From NCBI GenBank assembly GCA_049325415.1, contig JBMOLL010000022.1, forward strand, positions 1-64,000: a stretch of 64,000 nucleotides of DNA, given 5' to 3'. Origin of the DNA: JBMOLL01 sp049325415. GTDB lineage: Bacteria > Bacteroidota > Bacteroidia > Bacteroidales > GCA-2748055. A program made the translations under genes and the position numbers. Below are positions 26,334 to 34,874 of this stretch, piece by piece (position 1 is the first letter of the stretch; each line of letters opens with the position of its first letter). The notes below the pieces were generated by a model that saw nothing but the letters and a program-made list of their open reading frames with translations, had not been told where the DNA came from and ran no database searches.

Positions 26334-26915
26334 TCAGACCAGGTCACAGGCATCAGCAGGCATCCAGTGGGGATCCATACCTTCCCATTTCACATTGCAG
26401 CCAATCGGATTGGTCACTTCTGTGCTTACCGGCTTTCCCGAGGTCAGTTCATCCAGTACACGGTCAAGATCATTTACCGTAATCCTTGAAGCATCCCTGG
26501 GACTGTCCACTCCCCTTCCCGTATACTTTAACGTTCGTTCCGGCCCGAATACAAAGAAATGGGGTGTCCGGAGTGCTCCGTAGGCCAGCGCCACTTCCTG
26601 GCTCACATCCCTGAGATAGGTCCAGGGAAAATTGTATTCCTTCATCCGCTCAACCATGTGAGCAAAATCATCTTCCCTGTAGGTATTTTCGCTGTTTGAG
26701 TTTATTCCCACAAAGCGTACATTTTCAGCCATATACTTCATTGCTGTGCTTCTTGTCACTTCATCGGATCCCAGAACATAGGGACAATGATTGCAAGTAA
26801 AAAAAACCACCAGGTATTTCGCATCCGAAAAATCACCAAGTGAATAAACCTTCCCGTCGGTTGCCGGAAGGGAAAAGCCGGGAGCCTTATCTCCGATATT
26901 CAATGTAAAAGCCAT
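26334..26915 (-). CDS. Thioredoxin-fold (AhpC/TSA-like) protein with CxxC
   Basis: 193 aa cytoplasmic redoxin without signal peptide. Opening PGFSLPATDGKVYSL is the peroxiredoxin-type start; the redox motif is C41-N-H-C44 followed by Pro. A cis-proline-containing region (LRTPHFFVFGP) and a C-terminal NPIGCNVKW complete the family pattern. Known members act as thiol-disulfide oxidoreductases or peroxidases. A paralogue with signal peptide is divergently encoded at 27222, sharing the C-terminal GC(N/A)xK signature. The ORF ends 6 bp from the convergent sigma gene. Confidence 0.85.
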   Translation of the reverse strand: MAFTLNIGDKAPGFSLPATDGKVYSLGDFSDAKYLVVFFTCNHCPYVLGSDEVTRSTAMKYMAENVRFVGINSNSENTYREDDFAHMVERMKEYNFPWTYLRDVSQEVALAYGALRTPHFFVFGPERTLKYTGRGVDSPRDASRITVNDLDRVLDELTSGKPVSTEVTNPIGCNVKWEGMDPHWMPADACDLV

Positions 26916-26945
26916 AATACCTTATTTAATGTTCAGCAAGTATTA

Positions 26946-26953
26946 CAAATATA
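26946..26953 (-). promoter_or_regulatory. Putative -7 element of the cytoplasmic redoxin
   Basis: Minus-strand TATATTTG, perfect TAnnTTTG, 30 bp before ATG 26915; no clear -33 TTG. The 306 bp between the divergent redoxin genes otherwise hold only this and the promoter at 27168. Confidence 0.4.
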
Positions 26954-27167
26954 TCTCCATATTGTTTAAATCCTGACTAAAGAAGTTCTGTTCTTCAGAA
27001 GTATCCGGGACCGGGAAGCCGGAACAAAAATAGTTTTATGGTCTGATATTCTTATGTTTACATATTAATCAGATTATCCGGATGATAATTCCGCCAATAA
27101 TATGAGCCGCGTATTGATCCCGTGAAAATCTCTTACCGGACAACCCTATGGGCGAATTCCGGATGAA

Positions 27168-27198
27168 TTGTATTTTAAGCGGCAACATTGTAACTTTC
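27168..27198 (+). promoter_or_regulatory. Putative promoter of the exported redoxin
   Basis: TTG (27168-27170), 20-bp spacer, TAACTTTC (27191-27198), 23 bp before ATG 27222. Same -7 variant as at 8605. Confidence 0.45.
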
Positions 27199-27221
27199 CG
27201 TCTGAATAATATCCCATTAAA

Positions 27222-27827
27222 ATGAAACGCATAATCGCAATACTTTTGCTCCTTCTTCCGGTCGTTCTGAATGGACAGATCAAACCGGGTGATCCGGCTC
27301 CGGGATTTACACTGGAAAGCACAAAAGGGGGCATGATTTCCCTGGATGATTTCAGCAAGGAAAAGGGCATAATCCTCATCTTTACCAGCAATGCCTGCCC
27401 TTTCACTGATGCCTATGAATCCCGGATGATTGTTTTGCATAACCGGTATGCTTCGCAGGGTTATCCGGTTGTTGCCATAAATCCCAACAGTGAAAAACTT
27501 TCTCCGGACGATTCCATGGAAAAGATGAAAGAGCGGGCAGCTGCAAGGAATTATCCGTTCAGCTATCTGAAAGACAGTGATGGAAAAGTGAGCGGATTAT
27601 ACGGAGCCAGGCGGACCCCGGAAGTCTTCCTTCTTACAAGCAGGAAGGGTGTTTTTTACGTGGCTTATACCGGTTCAATAGACGACAATGCCATGGATGC
27701 TTCACTTGTCGGTCAGCGCTATGTCGAACAGGCCCTGATGGCAGTTTATACAGGTAAAAAACCTGAGAATGAAACCACCAGGGCTGTAGGTTGCGCCATC
27801 AAAACCGAAAAACAGGCTCTTCAGTGA
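27222..27827 (+). CDS. Exported thioredoxin-fold protein with SxxC site
   Basis: 201 aa paralogue of the protein at 26334, with a signal peptide (hydrophobic 4-16, cleavage near NGQ, residue 19), so periplasmic. The redox site reads S56-N-A-C59-P: the first cysteine of the CxxC is serine. The rest keeps the family pattern (ARRTPEVFLLT, TRAVGCAIK). A one-cysteine site suggests peroxidase-like or isomerase-like chemistry, or a resolving Cys elsewhere (Cys in VGCAIK). It ends 5 bp before the convergent RND permease stop. Confidence 0.8.
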   Translation: MKRIIAILLLLLPVVLNGQIKPGDPAPGFTLESTKGGMISLDDFSKEKGIILIFTSNACPFTDAYESRMIVLHNRYASQGYPVVAINPNSEKLSPDDSMEKMKERAAARNYPFSYLKDSDGKVSGLYGARRTPEVFLLTSRKGVFYVAYTGSIDDNAMDASLVGQRYVEQALMAVYTGKKPENETTRAVGCAIKTEKQALQ

Positions 27828-27832
27828 CCTTT

Positions 27833-30800
27833 CTACCTGGAAAGGATCTTATAAAATACCGGGACCACGACCAGGGTTAATACGGTCGAGACAAACAGCC
27901 CCCCGATAATTGTCCACCCCAGTGGGGCCCAGAGTGTGCCACCTCTCAACGTAAGTGGAAGCAGTCCGCCGATGGTGGTCAGAGCCGTAAGCAGGATCGG
28001 GGTCAGACGCGTTTCAGCTGCTGTCCTCAGTGCTTCGTCTGTTTCCAGACCCGTTTCCCGCAGCTTATTCGTGTAATCCACCAGGATGATCGAGTTGTTC
28101 ACCACGATGCCCACGAGGCTTGTCAGTCCGATGAAAGCCGTAAAAGAAAAGGTGTAGCCGGTGATCAGCAGGGCCCAGATCATTCCGATTGCGGCAAAGG
28201 GAATGGCAATAAAAATAATCAGCGGCTGCCTGATGGAACGGAACTGGAGAACCAGCACTGCAAAAATGGAGATCATGGCAATGATAATGGCATTCAGCAT
28301 CCCGCCAAAAGCCTGCATCCTTCCTTCCAGTTCGCCTCTGATCTTATACCCGTAACCGGAAGGAAAAGGATAGCTATCCAGCCGGGCAATTACCGGGTTC
28401 ATAATATCGTCAAGGCTATACCCCGATTTAACATCGGCAAGTATTTGCGCCGTTCGGTCAAAATTATAGCGGTTGATGGTGCTGGGCGCCTGCAGAAATC
28501 TCACGGTTACGAGCTGGCTAAGAGGGATCTGCCTGCCCGACAGTGAGGAAACATAGACCCGGTTTACATCGCCGAGTTCAAATTCACCGTCTTTTTCGAG
28601 CTCAACGATAACCCGGTATTCCTTGCCTTCCGCATCGCGGAAAGAGGTAACCCCGATTCCGGCTATGGCTGTGCGTATCGCCCTGTCGATCTCAATAACT
28701 GGTACGCCCAGCATATTGGCTTTTTCCTTGTTGATGTCAAAAAACAATTCGGTCCGGGTCTTTATAAATTCGTTCTCCACATTGACCGCTCCGGGTTGCG
28801 CCTTTACCATCGCTTCCACATCGGCGGCAATTCGTTTCAATTCATCCAGGTTCTTTCCCGTGACATTGATCTGAACGGGAGCTTCAAACGGCGGACCCTG
28901 TTCAAATTCCTTGATGGTGATCTTTGCACCGGGATAATCACTGAAGCTTTTTCTCAACCTTTCGAGAAGATCATTAAAAGCCTCCAGCTGGTAGGAACGA
29001 AGTTCCACATAAAACTCGGCGTATTTCAGATCATACCTCCTGGGAATGATATTGTAAAAGATCTGGGGATTGCCATGCCCGACATTTACCGTATAATGCC
29101 TTACTTCACTCGTAGTATCCAGCACTGAGCCAACAAAGCGGGCAGCCTTATCCGTTTCCTGCAGGTTTGAGCCTTCAGGCAGGTTAATTCTAACCATCAG
29201 GGCCGGTTGCTCCCCCTTTGGAAAGAAACTGAGTCCCAGGAAGCGGGCCAGGAAAACACTTCCCAGCAGGATCCCCACCGACAGGAGGATGACGAGACGT
29301 TTATGACCGAGGGCAAAAATGATGGTCTTTCTAAAGGGATTTTCGATGATCCATTTCAGCAGTCGTTGGACACCTTTCTCCTGCTGAACACCCGGTTGGG
29401 GTTCCCGGAAGAGGCGACTGGTAATAAGAGGTGTAAGCGTCAGAGCAATCAAAAGAGATACACTGAGCGTGCCCATAATGGTTATCGGCAGTGATTTAAT
29501 AAAAGCCCCTGCCTTATCGGGCATGGCCGCCAGCGGGATAAAAGCAAGAACGGTGGTGAGTGTTGCCGTGACGACGGGCCATCCGATCTCAGACGCCGCC
29601 AGTATCGAGGCTTCTTTTCTTTTATGGCCGAGCCTGAGAAAGCGGTTAATGTTTTCGACCATTACAATGGAATTGTCAACCAGCAGGCCAAGAGCCACCA
29701 CAAGCGCAGCAATAGAGACCTGCTGCAGGCCGAATCCGCTCATATCAACAATACCCAATCCGATAATGATCGAAAGAGGGATGGCAATGACCACAACAAG
29801 CGACGACCTTACACCAAGGGATAAAAAGATGACCAGGCCGACGAGTACGATCCCCTGAAGCAGGTTTGAAATGAAACCGCTGATCCGTTCTTTTACCCTT
29901 TCCGACTGGTCATAGGCAATCTCAACCTTCATGGCGGGGTCGAGCTGTTCCTCAAACCGCCGGATCACAGGCTTAAGTTCGGCTGCCGTCTTCAGCACAT
30001 TCCTTCCCTCCTTCTGGTTCACCGTGATAAAAACAGCCCTTCGCGCAGGGTAGCGGACCGAATCAGAATAATCCCCTCCAAAACGCGCCAGATAAGTAAC
30101 TTCCTCATAATCATAATGTACACTGGCAATATTTTCAAGATAGATCAAACGGCCCTGATAGTTATTGACCACAGTGTTCCTGATCTCATCCAGGTTAAGA
30201 AATGCTCCCGAGGATCGTACATTGAGACTTTTATCGCCAATCCTCACCTCCCCTCCGGGAATATTGGCATTGTTTGACTGGAGGGCAGAAATAACCTGCT
30301 GGAGGCTTGTATTCACCTGGGCCATCTTTTCCATGTCGAGGGATATCTTTACCAGCTGTCCGGGCAGGGCCAGGAAATCGACACTTTTGACAGATGAATT
30401 TCGTTCCAGGTCCGATTTGAGCAATTCAGCCTGTCGTTCCATATCCCTGTAAGATGCAGTGTCGGAAATAAGCGCCAGCTGCAGCATGGAAAGATCGGTC
30501 GTTTTCCACTGCCAGGTTTCCAGCCGGAGAATTTCGTCGGGTAGTTCGCTTTTAATGGAATTAACCTTTTCAACCAGGGAATTGTAGTTGGCATCGGCAT
30601 CGGAGTTAAACTCAAACTCCACAGAGGTGACCACAATACCATCGTTTACCGTGGTACTGATCCTGATTATGTCTTCGAGTTCGTTCAGCGCCTCTTCCAG
30701 GGGTTGAGCAACCTGTTTCTCCAGGTCGACCGGTCCTGATCCGGGCATGGCGATAATAACGGATGCGCCCGGAACAACGATCTCGGGGTTCTCCGTGCGA

Positions 30801-30898
30801 GGCATCTCGAAGTAGGATTTCACACCGAAAAAAGTCAGCAACAGGAATACCATCCAGGTAAAGGAGGCGTATTCAATGGATAAACGAGGTAGTTTCAT
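27833..30898 (-). CDS. RND efflux permease (AcrB/HAE1-like)
   Basis: 1021 aa inner-membrane proton antiporter. Typical RND order: TM1 at about 12-30, a large periplasmic pore/docking domain, TM2-TM6 (GIVLVGLVIFLSLGVRSS region and VVALGLLVDNSIVMVENI), a second periplasmic domain, and TM8-TM12 (VLVLQFRSIRQPLIIF, LVGIVVNNSIILVDY). The paired VDNSIVMVE and VNNSIILVD motifs mark the two TM4/TM10 halves; the proton-relay Asp is visible in the first. Fourth and last gene of the tetR-tolC-MFP-RND operon (13 bp after the adaptor). Sequence type fits drug/lipid export, not the heavy-metal CusA class, since the methionine metal sites are not apparent. Confidence 0.9.
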   Translation of the reverse strand: MKLPRLSIEYASFTWMVFLLLTFFGVKSYFEMPRTENPEIVVPGASVIIAMPGSGPVDLEKQVAQPLEEALNELEDIIRISTTVNDGIVVTSVEFEFNSDADANYNSLVEKVNSIKSELPDEILRLETWQWKTTDLSMLQLALISDTASYRDMERQAELLKSDLERNSSVKSVDFLALPGQLVKISLDMEKMAQVNTSLQQVISALQSNNANIPGGEVRIGDKSLNVRSSGAFLNLDEIRNTVVNNYQGRLIYLENIASVHYDYEEVTYLARFGGDYSDSVRYPARRAVFITVNQKEGRNVLKTAAELKPVIRRFEEQLDPAMKVEIAYDQSERVKERISGFISNLLQGIVLVGLVIFLSLGVRSSLVVVIAIPLSIIIGLGIVDMSGFGLQQVSIAALVVALGLLVDNSIVMVENINRFLRLGHKRKEASILAASEIGWPVVTATLTTVLAFIPLAAMPDKAGAFIKSLPITIMGTLSVSLLIALTLTPLITSRLFREPQPGVQQEKGVQRLLKWIIENPFRKTIIFALGHKRLVILLSVGILLGSVFLARFLGLSFFPKGEQPALMVRINLPEGSNLQETDKAARFVGSVLDTTSEVRHYTVNVGHGNPQIFYNIIPRRYDLKYAEFYVELRSYQLEAFNDLLERLRKSFSDYPGAKITIKEFEQGPPFEAPVQINVTGKNLDELKRIAADVEAMVKAQPGAVNVENEFIKTRTELFFDINKEKANMLGVPVIEIDRAIRTAIAGIGVTSFRDAEGKEYRVIVELEKDGEFELGDVNRVYVSSLSGRQIPLSQLVTVRFLQAPSTINRYNFDRTAQILADVKSGYSLDDIMNPVIARLDSYPFPSGYGYKIRGELEGRMQAFGGMLNAIIIAMISIFAVLVLQFRSIRQPLIIFIAIPFAAIGMIWALLITGYTFSFTAFIGLTSLVGIVVNNSIILVDYTNKLRETGLETDEALRTAAETRLTPILLTALTTIGGLLPLTLRGGTLWAPLGWTIIGGLFVSTVLTLVVVPVFYKILSR

Positions 30899-30911
30899 CG
30901 GATGCCCGGAA

Positions 30912-31946
30912 TTAGTTCACAATTTTAATCCTGCTGTCGGGTCCAAGCAGAGCAGCCCCTTCCGTAATGACCATTTCACCGGCTGTCAGGCCGTCCCTGA
31001 TGAGTATACCACCGGCCGACACACCGGCAGTCGTAACCGCTCTTTTCAGTTGCCGCTCATTCCCGACAACATAAACATAGCCCCTGTTATCCACCGGATC
31101 GAGGAGAGCTGAAAGCGGAATCCAGATAAGGGTATCCGATCCCGCAGTAAAAATGTCGACCGAAGCGATGAGTCCGGAACGAAATCCCGGCAAAGGAGAA
31201 CTAATCCGGATCTCTGCCTCATAGGTCCCGGTATAGGGATCGGCCATGGCAGCAATATCACTGACCTCCGCAGGAAACAGATGTTCCGGGTAGGCGTCCA
31301 GCATTACCTTTGCCGAATCGCCGGTTACGACCCTTATCACATCCTTATCGGTTAGGGAGGATCTGATTACCCAGTCGCCAGAGGTGGAAGCAAAGAGCAA
31401 TACCGGGTAGCCCGGGGCTATCATCTCATTGGCTTCAACAAGCACTTTCAGTACCTTTCCGTCGGAAGGAGCTGAAATAGTAGAAAACTGCAGGTTGAAA
31501 TCGGCAATTTGTTTCTGTGCTTTAGCCAGTTCCCAGGCTGTTCGGCTGTTTTGCAGCTGTTCGAGTGTCGCAACACTGTCGGCATACAGGTTTTTTACCC
31601 GCTGATAATCCCTGTAGCTCTTATCAACAGCCAGCTCCGCCTGCCTTACTCCCGCCTGGATTTCCGACAGGTTCAGCCGGGCAAGAACCTCACCTTTTTT
31701 CACAGTCATACCTTCCCTGGCCGGTAAGGAGGATACAATTCCCCCCGTCTTGAAACTCAGCTTCATCTCTTCCCTGCTGGCGAGTTTACCGGCAGAATGA
31801 ACCGTGATACTGAACGGCCGTTTTTCCGCACTGATCGTTTTTACCGGCACCTTTGCTGCCGGTTCAACATGTTCTGCCTTCTTCAGGCCACAACCGGAGG
31901 TAATGGAAAGCAGGAGTACTGCAGATATAAGTGTAGTTCCTTTCAT
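30912..31946 (-). CDS. RND periplasmic adaptor (membrane-fusion) lipoprotein
   Basis: 344 aa. Lipobox TSGC (Cys19), then the adaptor layout: barrel-sandwich half motif (SFKTGGIVSSLPAREGMTVKKG), alpha-helical hairpin (about 105-150), second lipoyl half (ISAPSDGKVLKVLVEANEMI), beta-barrel, and membrane-proximal domain. It joins the inner-membrane permease to the TolC channel. Located 11 bp after tolC and 13 bp before the permease gene, in the order tolC-MFP-RND. Confidence 0.9.
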   Translation of the reverse strand: MKGTTLISAVLLLSITSGCGLKKAEHVEPAAKVPVKTISAEKRPFSITVHSAGKLASREEMKLSFKTGGIVSSLPAREGMTVKKGEVLARLNLSEIQAGVRQAELAVDKSYRDYQRVKNLYADSVATLEQLQNSRTAWELAKAQKQIADFNLQFSTISAPSDGKVLKVLVEANEMIAPGYPVLLFASTSGDWVIRSSLTDKDVIRVVTGDSAKVMLDAYPEHLFPAEVSDIAAMADPYTGTYEAEIRISSPLPGFRSGLIASVDIFTAGSDTLIWIPLSALLDPVDNRGYVYVVGNERQLKRAVTTAGVSAGGILIRDGLTAGEMVITEGAALLGPDSRIKIVN

Positions 31947-31957
31947 GGCTTTAATTA

Positions 31958-33331
31958 TCAGTAGTTTGTCAGTTCAATGCTTGCAGCCGCTCTTTCAAAA
32001 GCTGCTTTCTGAATATAGAAATCGGTAGAGGCAATAATAATTTCCGTACCGGCATTTGTCATATTTGTGCGCGCATCGATATACTCCAGCAGCGAGGATT
32101 CACCCTCACGATATTTTCGTTCAACAAGGTTAAAGGATTTCCTTGCGGCAACAAGCTGCTTTTTTGCACTTTCAACTTTCTGCCAGGCAGCATCCATGGC
32201 CGACCATGCGTTCAGAACCTGCAGGCGAATCATACTTTCCGACTGGCTGATCCTGGCGTCAAGGATCTCTCCGTCAATTTTCACCTGCGCAATCCTGTTT
32301 CTGTTCGCCAGACCATTAAAGATATTCCACTGGAGTACAACACTGGCCAGCACAAAATCATCGTCGGCTGTAAAACTGTAAGTTTCACCCTGGAACCCAT
32401 AATTTACCACGCCATAAATCCCGGGCAGATTTCCTCCCCGTTCATAATTCAGCTTATGGGCATTAAGAGTTTTGTAATAATCAAGCAACTGCAATTCCTC
32501 CCTGCCGGAAACAGCCTTCTCCTGCAGTTCCACCAGTCCGGTAACCGGCATAAGCATTTCAAGGGAATCGTTAAAAAGGACCTCCGCATCGAGCGGTCTG
32601 TTTAACAGAAAATTGAAATAGGCCCTGGCAGACGTTTCCATTCCGCAAACCGAAGCGAGCCCGGTTTCCACCTTTGCGTATTCGGCCTCCGATCTGTAGA
32701 CAACATCCGAGGTAACCTTGTCGTTCCCGAACAGGCTGCGGCTCACACGAACATTTTCGCCGACGAGCAAGAGGGTTTCATCTGCAAGCTGATGGAGGAG
32801 CTGGGCCTTTCGCAATTCATAGTAGGCAGTGGTAATGGCCATTATCAGCTCACGTTTATACACCGCAATATCACAACCTGAAATATCGGCCAGATCCTTC
32901 CTGATCCTGTAGTTACTGATCAGGTCGGGGCTGAACAAAGGCTGAACGACCGACAGCTTGGTCTCCTGTTCGCGGGGACGATAAAAGTTGAATTCCATAT
33001 TTTCTACCGTTGGAAAACTGTTTGATGCCGTAAGCAGGTTCAGTGTATTGTAGACAGGATTCAGCAGGTCGCCAACGGGAAATTCGATTACCCTGCCCCC
33101 TTCCGCAACCGTATAGCGTGCATTAAGGCTCAGTTCAGGAAAGAACAGACCTTTCGCCTCATTAAGTGCTGCCAGGTTCTTTGAATAATCCAGTTGTTTC
33201 TGCTTCAGGGAAAGATTTGAATCCAACCCGATCCGAAGGTATTCTTCCAGGTAATCCTGCTGCGCGCTAACGCCGATTGCATTAGCTGTCAGAATCAGCA
33301 GAAACAAAAGCTTTACATGGGTCCTTTTCAT
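31958..33331 (-). CDS. TolC-family outer-membrane efflux channel
   Basis: 457 aa with signal peptide (cleavage after VSA-Q, about residue 23). Repeated OEP helical segments: about 30-230 and 240-450, with YRIRKDLADISGCDIAVYKREL and RKSFNLVERKYREGESSLLEY as characteristic coils. It forms the outer-membrane exit duct of the efflux pump. Its first codons overlap the tetR stop by 4 bp, which indicates translational coupling. Second gene of the efflux operon. Confidence 0.9.
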   Translation of the reverse strand: MKRTHVKLLFLLILTANAIGVSAQQDYLEEYLRIGLDSNLSLKQKQLDYSKNLAALNEAKGLFFPELSLNARYTVAEGGRVIEFPVGDLLNPVYNTLNLLTASNSFPTVENMEFNFYRPREQETKLSVVQPLFSPDLISNYRIRKDLADISGCDIAVYKRELIMAITTAYYELRKAQLLHQLADETLLLVGENVRVSRSLFGNDKVTSDVVYRSEAEYAKVETGLASVCGMETSARAYFNFLLNRPLDAEVLFNDSLEMLMPVTGLVELQEKAVSGREELQLLDYYKTLNAHKLNYERGGNLPGIYGVVNYGFQGETYSFTADDDFVLASVVLQWNIFNGLANRNRIAQVKIDGEILDARISQSESMIRLQVLNAWSAMDAAWQKVESAKKQLVAARKSFNLVERKYREGESSLLEYIDARTNMTNAGTEIIIASTDFYIQKAAFERAAASIELTNY

Positions 33332-33960
33332 TTCTTTATACCGTTTAATACAAGTTCCAGATGGCTTTGGAAAAGCACTTCCGGGTCCATATCCACCAGT
33401 TCGAGCAGTCCCTTATTTACAATAGCCAGCTGTACCACGCCCAGCATCTGACTCCAGAGGGTGTTGGCAATGATCAGGGGATTGATATCGGAGCGTATCT
33501 GTTTTTGTTCCACACCCTGCCTGACAAAATCCAATACAAGCCTTACCGGTGAGTCACGGTAGATCACTTCCCGGATCTCCTCTTTCGAAAGCGTCATTCG
33601 TTCAAAGTCGGGCATTCGAGTGAAAAGAATGACTTTCAGATAACCGGGATTGGATTTTGTGAATTCAATGAAGATCTTTCCCAGTTCAAGAAGCTTCTCG
33701 AGTGCAGAAAGTTCCTTATTGTCGAGGAAAGCGGCCCTGGCAATAAGTCGTTCCGATGCCCTGAGGGCTACTTCACGATGCAGATCTTCTTTGCTTTTAA
33801 AATACAGATAGATCGTCCCCTTGCTCAGTTCGGCTTCCGCCGCAATATCTTCCATTGTGGTCTCTTCAGGCCCCCGGGAGAAAAAGATCTTTTCCGCTGC
33901 AGTAACAATTTCCGCTTTCCTGAGCTGCTTTTCTCTTTCCTTGCGTTCCGCAATTCCCAT
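33328..33960 (-). CDS. TetR/AcrR-family repressor of the efflux operon
   Basis: 210 aa. N-terminal TetR HTH (about 14-60): AEKIFFSRGPEETTMEDI then AELSKGTIYLYFKSKEDL, a textbook recognition helix. The C-terminal ligand domain is variable; the ligand is unknown but probably a pump substrate. First gene of the operon tetR-tolC-MFP-RND; it overlaps tolC by 4 bp. A perfect palindrome 17 bp upstream of its ATG is the likely operator, so autoregulation of the whole operon is expected. Confidence 0.9.
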   Translation of the reverse strand: MGIAERKEREKQLRKAEIVTAAEKIFFSRGPEETTMEDIAAEAELSKGTIYLYFKSKEDLHREVALRASERLIARAAFLDNKELSALEKLLELGKIFIEFTKSNPGYLKVILFTRMPDFERMTLSKEEIREVIYRDSPVRLVLDFVRQGVEQKQIRSDINPLIIANTLWSQMLGVVQLAIVNKGLLELVDMDPEVLFQSHLELVLNGIKK

Positions 33961-33976
33961 TTTACATCAATTTATT

Positions 33977-33995
33977 TAATGACTAACGGTCATTA
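33977..33995. promoter_or_regulatory. Palindromic TetR operator
   Basis: TAATGAC-N5-GTCATTA (33977-33995), perfect 7-bp arms, 17 bp before the tetR ATG and 79 bp before the divergent SDR gene. The TGAC-N5-GTCA core is a common half-site pattern for TetR/AcrR repressors of RND operons. Confidence 0.6.
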
Positions 33996-34073
33996 TAAAA
34001 ACAAAAGTATAATGAAAATATCGGAAAAGCTTCCCCCGATACATATTTTCAGTCTATTTTTACAAAAAAAAAG

Positions 34074-34874
34074 ATGAAGCATGTTGTGATCACCGGTGGA
34101 ACCAGGGGCATAGGATTTGGCCTTGCCTCCTCATTCGTCAGACAGGGATTTCGCACGAGTATTACGGGAAGAGATCTGGAAAATGTTCAAAAAGCTGTTT
34201 CAAAGCTCAGCGAGCTTGCAGCCTCTGCGGAAGTCAATGGTTTTGTATGTGATATAACTGTTCCCGATCAGGTAAGGACAGTATGGGAACAGGCTTCGGC
34301 ACTGAGCCGCATTGATATATGGATAAATAATGCCGGAGCCGGCCACGCAACACTGAACTTTTCCGAACTGGATGAGGCGCAAATCAGATCGGTACTGAGA
34401 ACGAACCTGGAGGGAACGATGCTTACCACCCGGATCGTAATGCAGGGTATGGCCGCACAGGGTTCAGGCATGATCTACCTGATGGAAGGATTTGGTTCGG
34501 ATGGGCGGATAATGAATGGAATGTCGGTGTACGGTACCTCCAAGAATGCACTCCGCTACTTTGCCCGGAGTGTAATTGCTGAAGCCAGGGGCGGTACCGT
34601 TGGGATCTGCACATTAAGTCCCGGAATGGTGGTTACCGATCTGCTCACAGGACCGGTACGGGAAGATACTCCGCTGAACAGGTCGGCTCTCCGGATCTTC
34701 AATATCCTGGCTGATGAGGTGGAGACCGTAACTCCCTGGCTCGTTAAAAAGATAGCAGCCAACACAAAACACGGTGCCAGCATTTCGTGGTTAACGGGAC
34801 GAAAAATAATGCTCCGGGTTATCGGGAATATGTTCAGGAAGAGGCAGCTGGAATCGCTGAGGAACTTACATTGA
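34074..34874 (+). CDS. Short-chain dehydrogenase/reductase (SDR)
   Basis: 266 aa classical SDR. Cofactor motif TGGTRGIG at 7-14, NNAGAG in the middle, and the catalytic YGTSK; a Ser eleven residues before the Tyr (EGFGSDG) can be the third member, a spacing slightly shorter than usual. An Arg after the second strand (TGRD) favours NADP. Substrate unknown. Divergent from tetR, so it might share the operator at 33977 and be induced with the pump. Its last 9 bases overlap the end of the convergent DUF5060 gene. Confidence 0.85.
   Translation: MKHVVITGGTRGIGFGLASSFVRQGFRTSITGRDLENVQKAVSKLSELAASAEVNGFVCDITVPDQVRTVWEQASALSRIDIWINNAGAGHATLNFSELDEAQIRSVLRTNLEGTMLTTRIVMQGMAAQGSGMIYLMEGFGSDGRIMNGMSVYGTSKNALRYFARSVIAEARGGTVGICTLSPGMVVTDLLTGPVREDTPLNRSALRIFNILADEVETVTPWLVKKIAANTKHGASISWLTGRKIMLRVIGNMFRKRQLESLRNLH

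Noticed and set aside
9888..34874. Chlorophyll-breakdown link between the Rieske oxygenase and the SDR
   Set aside because: Resemblance to pheophorbide oxygenase and chlorophyll b reductase is only at motif level and the genes are 23 kb apart.
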